Assembly (NCBI RefSeq): GCF_007860125.1
Contig: NZ_SJPW01000004.1
Coordinates: 30,272 to 94,271, forward strand
Reading direction: 5' to 3'
From: Rubripirellula tenax
GTDB taxonomy: Bacteria > Planctomycetota > Planctomycetia > Pirellulales > Pirellulaceae
DNA: 64,000 nucleotides
Of this stretch, positions 19,423 through 27,672 are shown one piece after another. The position numbers and the translations under genes are program-made. Numbering within the stretch: the first letter of the stretch is position 1; each line of letters begins with the position of its first letter. The notes beneath the pieces were generated by a model. That model worked only from the letters and a program-made list of their open reading frames with translations, was not told where the DNA came from and made no database searches.

Positions 19423-21069
19423 ATGGTGGGTTTTCATATCCGAAAACCCACCGACGAGGGCCTCATGGCGGATCAACTGGCGATGGACAAGTCCCTTGCA
19501 ATCAGCAACTTACGCGACGCCGGTTACTCTCAGCGGCGAATCGCAAAGACCCTTGGCGTCTCTCGTGGGGCCGTTCGGCGGCACTTGGCTGGCGAGAGTT
19601 CAAACAGGACCATAGCGCCAACGGCTCCCATCGCTCTGGCGCCAACCGGGTCGGCGGATTCAAACAGTACCACAGCGCCAACCGGGTCTGACCAGTCTCA
19701 GGCGACCGATTCAGCGGCGGTCGGCAACAGTCAGTGCGAGCCGTTTCGCGACATCGTCATCCAGAAATGCCAAGCCGGTTTGTCCGCCCGCCGCATCCAT
19801 CAAGACCTCGTCGCTGATCACGGGGCCGATGTCAGTTATTGGTCGGTCAATCGGTTCGTTCAAGCACTCGGCAGAACCACCGAGTTGCCGTTTCGGAGGA
19901 TGGAAGTCCGGCCCGGCGAAGAGTTGCAAGTCGACTTTGGAACCGGTGCGAAGATCCGAAACCCCGATGGAACTTACCGGCGAACGCACGTCTTTCGAGC
20001 TGTCCTGAGTCACTCACGAAAGGGCTACAGCGAAGCGGTCTTTCGACAAGACACAGAGAGCTTCATTCGGGCCTTGGAGAACTGCTTCTGGGCGATCGGC
20101 GGAGTGCCCCAGCGAGTCGTCTTTGACAATGCCAAGTGCGCCGTCAAAACGCCCGACTGGCATGACCCCGAATTGAATCCCAAGCTGGTCGATTTCTGCA
20201 AGCACTATGGGTGCGCATTCCTGCCAACACGAGTACGAACACCACGCCACAAAGGCAAGGTCGAACGCGGTGTCGACTATGTGCAAGAGAACGCGTTGCG
20301 TGGCCGGGAGTTTGAAACACTCGCGGCGCAAAACGATCACCTGCATCATTGGGAGAGCAGGGTCGCCGATACTCGCATTCACGGCACCACGCGGAAGCAA
20401 GTTTTGGCCTGTTTTATAGATGTCGAAAAGCCATCGCTTGCCAATCTTCCCTCGACCCGTTTCGAGTTCTATCACGAGGCCAAGCGAAAGGTTTCTCGCG
20501 GCGGACACATCTCGATCAACCGTTCCTTTTACAGTGTCCCGCCGGAGTATCTGGGCCGCGACATATGGGTTCGCCATGACAGTCACCTGGTGAGGATCTT
20601 CGATGAGAACCTTCGTCACATCGCCACGCACACAATCATCGAGCCAGGTCGTTTTCAAACCGACGCCGGTCACATCGCTTCGCAAAAGATCAGTCCGATC
20701 GAACGCGGGATCGCCCATTTACACAACAAAATGCGACTCATTGGACCCTCGGCGAACCAGTGGGCCGATGCCGTCGTGGCGGGTCGCGGTGTCGAGGCCG
20801 CCCGGGTGTTGCAAGGCGTTTTGGCAATGAGCCGCATGCACAGTGGCGATGCGATCGACGCCGCCTGCGGCATCGCGGTTCGCAGTGGCGCGATCAACTG
20901 CCGGATCATTCGCACGCTACTGAGGCGTCAGCCCGAGACGACGCAAACGACCATGGAGTTCATGGAAGATCACCCGATCATCCGTCCGATCGTTGAGTAC
21001 GCAAAGTTCATTCACACCAAAGTCCAAGAAGGAATCTATCAATCAATAAGATCATCACCCCCATGCTGA
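19423..21069 (+). CDS. istA: IS21-family transposase IstA
   Basis: A 548-residue DDE transposase. Residues about 34-58 form a helix-turn-helix (YSQRRIAKTLGVSRGAVRRHL) that binds the element ends. The catalytic core has Asp in ELQVDFGTGA, Asp in VVFDNAKCAVK and Glu in KGKVERGVDYVQEN. A C-terminal beta-barrel region (RGGHISINRSFYSVPPEYLG) is typical of IstA. Unusual is a Ser/Thr/Ala/Pro-rich stretch after the HTH (about residues 60-90), in which the peptide SNSTTAPTGS is encoded by copies of the terminal-repeat-like DNA motif. The ATG at 19423 is used here; an ATG at 19465 (MADQLAMDK) is also possible. The stop overlaps the start of istB by 7 bp. Confidence 0.95.
   Translation: MVGFHIRKPTDEGLMADQLAMDKSLAISNLRDAGYSQRRIAKTLGVSRGAVRRHLAGESSNRTIAPTAPIALAPTGSADSNSTTAPTGSDQSQATDSAAVGNSQCEPFRDIVIQKCQAGLSARRIHQDLVADHGADVSYWSVNRFVQALGRTTELPFRRMEVRPGEELQVDFGTGAKIRNPDGTYRRTHVFRAVLSHSRKGYSEAVFRQDTESFIRALENCFWAIGGVPQRVVFDNAKCAVKTPDWHDPELNPKLVDFCKHYGCAFLPTRVRTPRHKGKVERGVDYVQENALRGREFETLAAQNDHLHHWESRVADTRIHGTTRKQVLACFIDVEKPSLANLPSTRFEFYHEAKRKVSRGGHISINRSFYSVPPEYLGRDIWVRHDSHLVRIFDENLRHIATHTIIEPGRFQTDAGHIASQKISPIERGIAHLHNKMRLIGPSANQWADAVVAGRGVEAARVLQGVLAMSRMHSGDAIDAACGIAVRSGAINCRIIRTLLRRQPETTQTTMEFMEDHPIIRPIVEYAKFIHTKVQEGIYQSIRSSPPC
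19599..19688 (+). repeat. Internal copies of IS21 binding-site-like repeat (5' cluster)
   Basis: Two direct copies occur in the 5' part of istA. One is at 19599-19622 (TTCAAACAGGACCATAGCGC and onward), the other at 19659-19688. The second differs by a single base over 30 bases from the copy at 21773-21802 near the other end of the element. The core TTCAAACAGTACCA is also present in both terminal inverted repeats. Confidence 0.8.
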
Positions 21070-21821
21070 CGAAGCTACGACTGAGCGGCATGAACGAATC
21101 GCTCGAGGTTCGTCTTCACGAAGCGTCCGCAACTGGCCTGACGCATCTCGAGTTCTTTGAGTTGATGCTGCAGGATGAGATCCACATTCGTGACGATCGT
21201 CAGATCACTCGGCGAATCAAAAAGGCGGGCTTCCGAGACGTTCGCAAGCTGGAAGATTTTGACTTCAGTTTCAACCCGACGATCAAGAAAAGCATGGTGT
21301 TTGAGCTGGCCACGGGGCGGTTCGTCCGTGAACGTCGTGACGTGCTCTGGCTAGGGCCACCGGGAACCGGAAAAAGCCACTTGGCTCAAGCGATCGGGCT
21401 GTCGCTGATCCGTGCCGGGATGACGGTGTATTACCGCAGCATCTTTGATGTCGTTCGTGACTTCCTTCACGACGAAGCGCTCGATGGTCACGAGAGGATC
21501 TTGAAGCGTTATCTCGAACCGGACTTGTTGATCATCGACGACATGGGCATGAAGCAACTTCCCAAGCGAAGCGGCGAGTACTTGTTCGAGGTAATCATGC
21601 GTCGGCACGACGTCCGCAGCACGATGATGACGAGCAACCGCCCGCTGGAGGAATGGGGCAAGTTGATCGGGGACGTGCCCAGTGCGACGGCGATTCTGGA
21701 CCGTTTCCTGCACCACAGCGACGTGATGCAAATCACCGGCCGGAGCTACCGTATGGGAAATCAGCCAAAAACTTCAAACAGTACCAAAGCGCCAACCGGG
21801 TCGGCGACCGAAGAAGCTTAA
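21063..21821 (+). CDS. istB: IS21-family helper ATPase IstB
   Basis: A 252-residue AAA+ ATPase that assists IstA in target choice and strand transfer. Walker A is LGPPGTGKSHLAQAIG (about residues 97-112) and Walker B is DLLIIDDMGM (about 154-163). The sensor region MTSNRPLEEWG and the C-terminal TGRSYRM are typical of IstB. The last residues, SNSTKAPTGSATEEA, are encoded by another copy of the repeat motif seen in istA, so the protein tail is a by-product of a DNA site. The start overlaps istA by 7 bp, giving translational coupling. Confidence 0.95.
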   Translation: MLTKLRLSGMNESLEVRLHEASATGLTHLEFFELMLQDEIHIRDDRQITRRIKKAGFRDVRKLEDFDFSFNPTIKKSMVFELATGRFVRERRDVLWLGPPGTGKSHLAQAIGLSLIRAGMTVYYRSIFDVVRDFLHDEALDGHERILKRYLEPDLLIIDDMGMKQLPKRSGEYLFEVIMRRHDVRSTMMTSNRPLEEWGKLIGDVPSATAILDRFLHHSDVMQITGRSYRMGNQPKTSNSTKAPTGSATEEA

Positions 21822-21835
21822 GTCAAACAGTACCA
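21773..21835 (+). repeat. Internal copies of IS21 binding-site-like repeat (3' cluster)
   Basis: A copy at 21773-21802 overlaps the end of istB and differs by one base in 30 from that at 19659-19688. A shorter copy (GTCAAACAGTACCA) lies at 21822-21835 just after the istB stop. Both are in the same orientation as the 5' cluster, unlike the terminal inverted repeats. Confidence 0.8.
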
Positions 21836-21862
21836 CCAGGTCGCTTCGCGGCCCGGCCTCAC

Positions 21863-21918
21863 CAACTGGTACCGTTTGAATCGCCAATGAGTGGTACTGT
21901 TTCAGGCGCAAATTGACA
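21863..21918 (-). repeat. IS21 right terminal inverted repeat
   Basis: Read on the minus strand it begins TGTCAATTTGCGCC and contains two AAAC(A/G)GTACCA motifs, matching 19343-19397 base for base with few changes. Its outer 17 bases supply the last codons and the stop of the truncated membrane gene that follows. Confidence 0.9.
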
Positions 21919-22360
21919 CCACGCCGTAGACTCCACATCCGATGCTGATGAAGGCGGAGCCCAGCCAAGCCACGATAGGCAAAAATGAACGCCGCCGAAA
22001 ATCGTGTTTCTGTTGGATCACATGGCGGCCCATGATCACGGACGCGACAAGCCAGGTCATCAGTGTCAACAGAATGACGAAGAGAAACCTGATGCTGTTG
22101 ATCAGGTGCGTCGTCTCATCCGGGCTCAAGGCACGTTGGATTCCCGCGAACGAAATCGGAGCAGCGATGGCCCAAAGGCTCGACACGCACGCGGTTGCAG
22201 AGACCGCCAAAGCAGATAGATAAAAAAACAGCCCCGACTTTCGGTGCCAAGCACCGCCCTTGCGAGTGAGTGCCGCAACCCAGAATAGAGTCAGCCCGAC
22301 ACACCCCGTGACGATGTGGGCGGTTCGAAGCAAACCGTGAGCGGAGGTGAATTCCATCAT
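21902..22360 (-). CDS. DUF2306-like membrane protein, C-terminus cut by IS21
   Basis: A 152-residue protein with four hydrophobic segments (about residues 10-32, 43-67, 90-112 and 129-149). The pattern AHIVTGCVGLTLFWVAAL and GAWHRKSGLFF is typical of DUF2306-type membrane proteins of unknown function. The last residues (SICA) and the stop codon are encoded by the right terminal repeat of the IS21 element, so the original C-terminus is lost. The ATG at 22360 overlaps the padR stop by 4 bp, so it is translated together with the regulator and is probably its target. Whether the shortened protein still works is unknown. Confidence 0.75.
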   Translation of the reverse strand: MMEFTSAHGLLRTAHIVTGCVGLTLFWVAALTRKGGAWHRKSGLFFYLSALAVSATACVSSLWAIAAPISFAGIQRALSPDETTHLINSIRFLFVILLTLMTWLVASVIMGRHVIQQKHDFRRRSFLPIVAWLGSAFISIGCGVYGVVSICA

Positions 22361-22914
22361 CGTTTTTCCTTTCGCAGACGGTCACTTAGGACATCCAAAG
22401 CCCAATTGCACCACTTGATCCGAGTTTCAGTCGTCATCGTGGCCAACCGAAGGCCCAAAGCACCGTGCAGGTCATCAGACGAACGACGTGACAACGGTCG
22501 CGCCGACTCACCTTGGTCGATCATCTGAAACGTCAGCAGCGATGCTTCAAAACGTTCCTTGAGCTTTTCAATGAAGCGAAACGTCGTCGCTATATCGGCC
22601 GCTTCATGAAGAGAGACCAATTGGGCGATCCAAGCTGATCGCTCGATCGAGAACTCGGGGTCACTCTGAAGCCACCGAATCAATTCACGCTTCCCCTTCG
22701 CGGTTCGCGTGAAGGTCTTCTGCGACGGCCCAAGATGCGGCTCCCATTCATCCCGCTTGACCAGTCCGTCGGACTCGAGACTCTTGAGCGTTCGATACAA
22801 CTGTGCCTGATCGGCCGCCCAGAAATGGCGAATCGTTTGCTCGATAACGCGATTCAAGTCGTAGCCAGAAACGGGCTCGCGGGTTAACGCGAGCAATATG
22901 TAGCGAAGACTCAT
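22357..22914 (-). CDS. PadR-family transcriptional regulator
   Basis: A 185-residue protein. The N-terminal winged helix (about residues 1-75) shows LRYILLALTREPVSGYDLNRVI, the recognition region QLYRTLKSLESDGLV and the wing FTRTAKGKRELIRWL. The C-terminal helical part (about 88-180) is the PadR dimerisation domain (Vir_act_alpha_C type). PadR proteins usually repress a neighbouring gene and themselves in response to small phenolic or lipophilic compounds. It overlaps the downstream membrane gene by 4 bp, and a palindrome directly upstream is a likely operator. Confidence 0.92.
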   Translation of the reverse strand: MSLRYILLALTREPVSGYDLNRVIEQTIRHFWAADQAQLYRTLKSLESDGLVKRDEWEPHLGPSQKTFTRTAKGKRELIRWLQSDPEFSIERSAWIAQLVSLHEAADIATTFRFIEKLKERFEASLLTFQMIDQGESARPLSRRSSDDLHGALGLRLATMTTETRIKWCNWALDVLSDRLRKEKR

Positions 22915-22919
22915 AAGCC

Positions 22920-22943
22920 TACTACAGGACCTGTCCCATAGTA
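22920..22943. promoter_or_regulatory. Palindrome upstream of padR, candidate operator
   Basis: Arms TACTACAGGAC and GTCCCATAGTA, each 11 bases, are separated by CT; 9 of 11 positions pair. It starts six bases before the padR start codon on the minus strand, a typical place for an autoregulatory operator of a dimeric winged-helix protein. No binding data can be inferred. Confidence 0.45.
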
Positions 22944-23027
22944 ATGCAAGTCAGATTGCACGACGAATACGAGAGTCCTTCCAATTGACGCAAAAACACG
23001 CCGAATTGGCGATGCTGGGCAGCACTC

Positions 23028-26000
23028 TCACGCCAAAAGGTGAGGCGTGTTGATCACGTTGGCGGTGGCAACGCCTAACATGCTGGCTTTCGACGGTGTG
23101 CCGTCGGCGTCCAGCGCGAACAGCATCCACGTCCCAGGGATCATGATGTTGGCATTCAGTGTTGTAACTTGGATCGTGCTATCGTCGATCACGGTGAAGC
23201 TGAGATTCACGAAACGCGTGTCGTTGTTGACCGCGTGAGTGGATGCTCCGCTTCGGACCGCAGTGATTCGCTGGATGACACTAGCGTCTTCGACCGTGAT
23301 CGTGAACGTGTCGCTATTGTCGACGTTCGATGGCGCAGCGGTGATCACTGGACGAACCGCCAACGTGCCGTCAGCGGCGTAAAGATAGTCGGGCGCGTAG
23401 AACTCAGCATTCAGATTCTTCAGCGGGCCTGGAGCCCCACCGCCGGCTACCCAGACGGTTCCGTCGGGCAACAGAATATGGGACGAGTGATACAGGCGAG
23501 CCAGTTCGACGTCCTCGACCACTTCGACTTGGTTGGTCGTCGGATCCCAGATCTCGGTTGCATAAACGGCAGTGCCAAGAACATTGAACTGGCTGCTGCC
23601 ACCGGTGATCAAGACACGGCCGTCCGGCAACATGCTCATGCCACCGTCGCGTCGGGCGGAAAGAACATTCGCGACTGCGGTAAACGTTGGGTTCGTCGCG
23701 CTGAGGTCCCCGACATAGATCTTTGCATTGGTACCAACGAACGCAATCTTGTCGACGTCGTACATGACGCCGGGGGACCCATTGTGGTGAGGGACACCGG
23801 CGGTACCGATCTGTTGCGAGCTGCCGGCCCCGGCAGTGTTGATCCTGTACATGGCGCCGCTGTTGGACATCGTCACCACACTGCTGTCGCTGGTCACCCA
23901 AGTCTTGGGATAGTAGTAGTTGATGTTCATGTTGACGCCGGTCAGTGTTCGCCATCCCGTCGTCGCGTTGAACACTTCGGGAATATCTTTTCCGCCACCG
24001 GTTCCGCCTAGAACCAGGATCTCGCCGTTGGGAAGCGTGACACTGCTGCCGTACCAGCGATCGTACGCCATTTCGCCTTGGGTCGCGTCGCGTAGGGTTC
24101 GATTCGCATAGTCGAACACAAGCACATCGTTGACGGCCGTGTTGACCGTTCCACCTTCGCCTCGTGCGTCACCGCCAAAAATCATAACGTTGCCCGATAC
24201 CGGATCGATCGACATGTTCGAGCAAAAGATGTCCGTGTCGGTCGTGTTGGGAAGAATCTCTTCAACACCGGTTTCGGGGTCGTAAATGCTGTACACGAAC
24301 TGAGCACTTTGCATACCCAGTTCGGTCGTACCAAAGCTAAACACTTTTCCATCGGGCAAGACGATGGAGTGAATAGGGACCAATCCGAGCGGCTCAACGT
24401 CGCTCCATTCTCCATTGCCTTCCGAATCGGTATCGATCAAGTAGCTCGCGTTGGCGAATTGGAGGAAGCCGGCGCTATGAAGCGTTTCGGACTCACGAAA
24501 TCCAGGAATGATCCCATCGGCGGCAGTCCATGTTCCGGTTGAGTAAACGGCTGGGCTCTCGGTTTGATAGGCCTTTCCGTCGACCGAGATGTAGTCGACA
24601 TCCAAATTCTCGTCGATTCCCAAAACCGGATTCCACTCGTCGCTAATGAATTGAACTCGGATATCCGCAGCATCAACGGTGGTGGAATGTATATAAGCGA
24701 ACGTTTGGAAATCGCTTGTTGACGATGCGGTGAATGTGCGGACAACCTGCCCATCAACCACCAGATTGAAACGCTCTGTGCCCTCGTGTCCACGCGCGTG
24801 GACCAGAATCCGGGATCCATCATTTGTGTTGCTGGCGAATTGAAAGTAGCCTGCGCCGTGCAATTCTTCGCCCCGCCCAAATCCTGGCACGATCCCATCG
24901 GCGGCGGTCCAGGTTCCGGTCGAGTAAACCGAAGGATCCTCGGTCTGGAAGCTCTCGCCATCAATCGTGATGTAGTCGACGGTCAGATTTTCATCGATTC
25001 CATTGGCGGGATCCCATCGGTCGCTTGGGAACTGGATTCGCACATCATCAGCGATGACGTTTTCAGTGTGGGTGTAGGTAAAGGACCGAAGCTGAGTCGT
25101 CGCCGTGAAGGATGCGACGTTTCGACCATCGATCCGCAAGTTGAACTGTTCCGTGCCCTCGTCACCTCGCGCGAATATTTCGATCTCGGATCCGGAACCG
25201 ATTCCGATGATTGGAAATTGGAAGTACCCGTCGGAGTGCAGGAATTCACTTTCCCGAAAACCGGGAACGATACCGTCTTCGGGTTTCCAAGTGCCGGTCG
25301 AGAAGACGTCAGGAGATTCCGTCTGCAGCGTCACTCCCTCGATCGTAACGCTGTCGACACGCAGATTGCGGTCGGCTTCGGTCACTTCATCGTACTGGTC
25401 GTTGGTGAAGTCAACGCGAATCTGACTGGACCGCGCATTGGTGGTTGTTTGATAGGTGAAATCTTGAAGCTGGGTGCCGATACTCTCGAACGTCGCCACG
25501 GTGATCCCGTCAATTTGCAACGACATATTTTCCTCGCCGGTTGATCCTTGGGCGCGGATCGTGATCGGCATCACGCCGGCGTAGCTCTGTCGCGTCAGAG
25601 CGTCGAAGGCCAATCCGGATTCGATCGCGCCAACGCTGCGTTCCAGGATCCAGTCACCGTCCAAAGACTGAGCGCCTGTTTTGTCGGTCGATGCCGCTAC
25701 ATCGGCGCCCGTCAACTTGGCGATCTCGTTGATCAAATTCAGTCCGCTTTCGTCTGCACCGGTTTCACATCCGTAGATCAGGATGTCGGCCGTTTCGGTC
25801 AGTGAGTTCGACCAACTCCGTAGGCTTGCCTGTCGCTGCTGAAGCACTTCTGCGTCGACCAACTGATTGCCCAATTGAATCTGCCCTGCTCGGCCATGGG
25901 CAACGATGTGAACGCTGGCGACATTGTTTCGCTGAGAAAGCAATTTGGTAATTTGGCCCAGGCCGTCTTGATTGGGTTGCAGCAACACCAACTCGTGATC

Positions 26001-26255
26001 CGCCGACAAACCGTTCAATAATGGGCTGATGTCGTCGATGCTGGGATCGACGAAAACAATGTGATTCGATTGTGTTTGGGCAACGCTCGACTGAGAGACT
26101 TCGCAAGCGGGTGCAACTTCAGCAGCTTGGCTGATCGCGGCTCCGCAATCGGCGGCCAGCATCAATCGTTTTTCAAACGTGTCGGCGCTCCAATTTGGCG
26201 ATCGACGGGCGACTGCGTGGTGACTTTTGGACAAGGTGCGAAGGGAACGTTTCAT
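23028..26255 (-). CDS. Surface copper-radical oxidase (galactose oxidase-like) with DUF4347 and three CBM-like repeats
   Basis: A 1075-residue protein. The N-terminus has a LEPR-XLL-like sorting motif (FEKRLMLAAD, 28-36). Residues 65-228 are DUF4347 (VHIVAHGRAGQIQLG, ILIYGCETG). Three repeats of about 126 residues follow, each ending in a copy of STGTW..DGI.PGF...E.LH..G (about 319, 445 and 572); they resemble calcium-dependent xylan-binding modules. From about 610 comes a kelch beta-propeller and a C-terminal DUF1929 domain. All galactose-oxidase copper ligands can be matched: Cys678 (FCSNMS), Tyr735 (RWYGSS), Tyr922-His923 (RLYHSS) and His1007 (STHAVN). The Cys-Tyr pair would form the thioether radical cofactor. 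Such enzymes oxidise primary alcohols or sugars to aldehydes, making H2O2. It is likely cell-surface attached; the substrate is unknown. Confidence 0.88.
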   Translation of the reverse strand: MKRSLRTLSKSHHAVARRSPNWSADTFEKRLMLAADCGAAISQAAEVAPACEVSQSSVAQTQSNHIVFVDPSIDDISPLLNGLSADHELVLLQPNQDGLGQITKLLSQRNNVASVHIVAHGRAGQIQLGNQLVDAEVLQQRQASLRSWSNSLTETADILIYGCETGADESGLNLINEIAKLTGADVAASTDKTGAQSLDGDWILERSVGAIESGLAFDALTRQSYAGVMPITIRAQGSTGEENMSLQIDGITVATFESIGTQLQDFTYQTTTNARSSQIRVDFTNDQYDEVTEADRNLRVDSVTIEGVTLQTESPDVFSTGTWKPEDGIVPGFRESEFLHSDGYFQFPIIGIGSGSEIEIFARGDEGTEQFNLRIDGRNVASFTATTQLRSFTYTHTENVIADDVRIQFPSDRWDPANGIDENLTVDYITIDGESFQTEDPSVYSTGTWTAADGIVPGFGRGEELHGAGYFQFASNTNDGSRILVHARGHEGTERFNLVVDGQVVRTFTASSTSDFQTFAYIHSTTVDAADIRVQFISDEWNPVLGIDENLDVDYISVDGKAYQTESPAVYSTGTWTAADGIIPGFRESETLHSAGFLQFANASYLIDTDSEGNGEWSDVEPLGLVPIHSIVLPDGKVFSFGTTELGMQSAQFVYSIYDPETGVEEILPNTTDTDIFCSNMSIDPVSGNVMIFGGDARGEGGTVNTAVNDVLVFDYANRTLRDATQGEMAYDRWYGSSVTLPNGEILVLGGTGGGKDIPEVFNATTGWRTLTGVNMNINYYYPKTWVTSDSSVVTMSNSGAMYRINTAGAGSSQQIGTAGVPHHNGSPGVMYDVDKIAFVGTNAKIYVGDLSATNPTFTAVANVLSARRDGGMSMLPDGRVLITGGSSQFNVLGTAVYATEIWDPTTNQVEVVEDVELARLYHSSHILLPDGTVWVAGGGAPGPLKNLNAEFYAPDYLYAADGTLAVRPVITAAPSNVDNSDTFTITVEDASVIQRITAVRSGASTHAVNNDTRFVNLSFTVIDDSTIQVTTLNANIMIPGTWMLFALDADGTPSKASMLGVATANVINTPHLLA

Positions 26256-26716
26256 AGGTCGTCAGACTCATCGAAGAACATTTGGCGGGACACACGCGGC
26301 AATCACCTGAAGGGGACTTGATAGGTTGTCTCACCCTTCATGATCCGCGTTGGAGCGGCGATCCATCGCCCAGCCGCACGAAGCGGCGCTAGAAATGATA
26401 ACTAGATCCACGCGAGACGCCCGACTTTGCACGCAAAAAGTCCGATATCCGTTATTAAAACTTCTTCGTTTTGCATGAGCGCCATCAAAAAGCAGACGAA
26501 TTTCAAGCACACCTTCTCATATGGCCCTGAGAATCCTTCACTCGACTGAAGGGCGACCGAAACATTGTTTGCGTTGCATGCCAATAGTCGTCCCAGGAAT
26601 ATTGCCCGCTTCTATTCTTCTTGTTAGATCGTTCCCCATTCGCCCAACCGAATGAATGCGGCCAACAGATGGCACTGTGATCTGCCAATGGAGAAGGAGA
26701 TCGAGGCACCCCATCG
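26256..26716. other. Intergenic region, about 460 bp
   Basis: Lies between two minus-strand genes, the PEP-CTERM gene and the copper oxidase gene, and must contain the oxidase promoter. No reading frame here has protein-like composition. No repeats, terminator with a T run, or RNA gene was recognised. Confidence 0.45.
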
Positions 26717-27490
26717 CTATGCGAGGAAGAGGCGGCGGAACGCAACGACGCCCCCTAAAGCCAGAAGGACAAGCGACGACGGCTCCGGGACCGCGGTGGC
26801 GTTGAGCCGCACGTTGTCGAAGTCCACTTCCAGATGCGCACCCGGATACATTAAATCAATCTGATTCAAATTCACCAAGCGAATGCCCAAGGCCTGGCCA
26901 AGCAGCGAGTGAGTGTCGCCCGTTGTGAACGACAGACTGCTGGTACCGAAATCGCCCTCAGCAATCGAACCGCTTAGCGAATTGTCGTCCTGATCTAAAA
27001 CCGCGCCACCGGCGAGCAGGTCGACGCGATACCCAGGAAAACCATTGAGATTAAAATCGTCGCCGTTCTGGGCGATACCCGATGCGATGTTGCCGATCTC
27101 GACGTCTAGCTGGTAGTGAGTGTTCGCCTGCAACGTCGCGCTTAACGTCTGCTGCATGCCGTATTCGCCTTGGCCGCCGCTTCCCGCGAAATTGAACGCG
27201 ATGCCGACGCGCTGACCCTCAGCGGCACCTGCGGTGAAGTTCGTCGGCGCGTTGGGGGTCAACGTTCCGATGTAGTACGTCGCACCCGCGCCGCCGCCGG
27301 CGGCGATGCCGTCGGGATCATACAAGTCCCAGCCATTGAGCGGTCCAAACGTAAACTCGTTGAACGGCGACTCGCCACTGATATCCTCGAAGCCTGAATT
27401 GATCACCGTCACCAATTCAGCGGAAGCATCCGGTGCATGAACGTTCAGATGAGCGAGGAAAGCGACGATCACGATGTGAATTCGGTACAT
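26717..27490 (-). CDS. PEP-CTERM sorted extracellular protein
   Basis: A 257-residue secreted protein. It has a signal peptide (to about PDASA, residue 23). The body is a beta-sandwich-like domain with VINSGFEDISGESPFNEFTFGPLNGW and a conserved-looking ADFDNVRLNA-type end (EVDFDNVRLNATAV). The C-terminus is a classical PEP-CTERM signal: VPEPSSLVLLALGGVVAFRR, that is Pro-Glu-Pro, hydrophobic helix, then Arg. Exosortase recognises this tag and anchors or releases the protein. The frame is open to a TTG at 27505 but the ATG at 27490 gives the better signal peptide. It is divergent from an ECF sigma factor gene, with a shared 180-bp promoter region. Confidence 0.9.
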   Translation of the reverse strand: MYRIHIVIVAFLAHLNVHAPDASAELVTVINSGFEDISGESPFNEFTFGPLNGWDLYDPDGIAAGGGAGATYYIGTLTPNAPTNFTAGAAEGQRVGIAFNFAGSGGQGEYGMQQTLSATLQANTHYQLDVEIGNIASGIAQNGDDFNLNGFPGYRVDLLAGGAVLDQDDNSLSGSIAEGDFGTSSLSFTTGDTHSLLGQALGIRLVNLNQIDLMYPGAHLEVDFDNVRLNATAVPEPSSLVLLALGGVVAFRRLFLA

Positions 27491-27672
27491 GCGGGGGCTC
27501 TTCAAAGAAAAGAGGAGGCCTATTCAGAAATAGGGAGCGACACTTGTTACTCGCTATCCTTGTCCAAACCGCGACAAAATTTGCAGACATTTCTGTGGAA
27601 TGGCCGAAAACACGTAGACGAGAAGGAATTGCGGAGCACTTCGCCTCCGCATCGTCGAACTATCGGTGCATA

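Larger units (their letters stand above)
19343..21918 (+). mobile_element. IS21-family insertion sequence (istA-istB), complete
   Basis: A 2576-bp element bounded by 55-56 bp imperfect terminal inverted repeats that begin TGTCA and end TGACA, as expected for IS21 termini (5'-TG...CA-3'). It encodes IstA (DDE transposase) and IstB (AAA+ ATPase) in overlapping frames. Repeated motifs of the type TCAAACAGTACCA lie at several positions near both ends and are likely transposase-binding sites. Both genes are intact, so the element may be active. No target-site duplication is evident: the left flank ends CTGAACGGA, the right flank begins CCACGCCGTA. That points to an old insertion or a later deletion next to the element. 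Confidence 0.93.

Noticed and set aside
20014..20718. A 234-codon antisense frame within istA
   Set aside because: istA is a clear DDE transposase with conserved motifs; the antisense product shows none.
24786..25544. A 252-codon plus-strand frame opposite the copper oxidase gene
   Set aside because: It reflects the three repeated CBM-like segments read antisense; no signal for translation.
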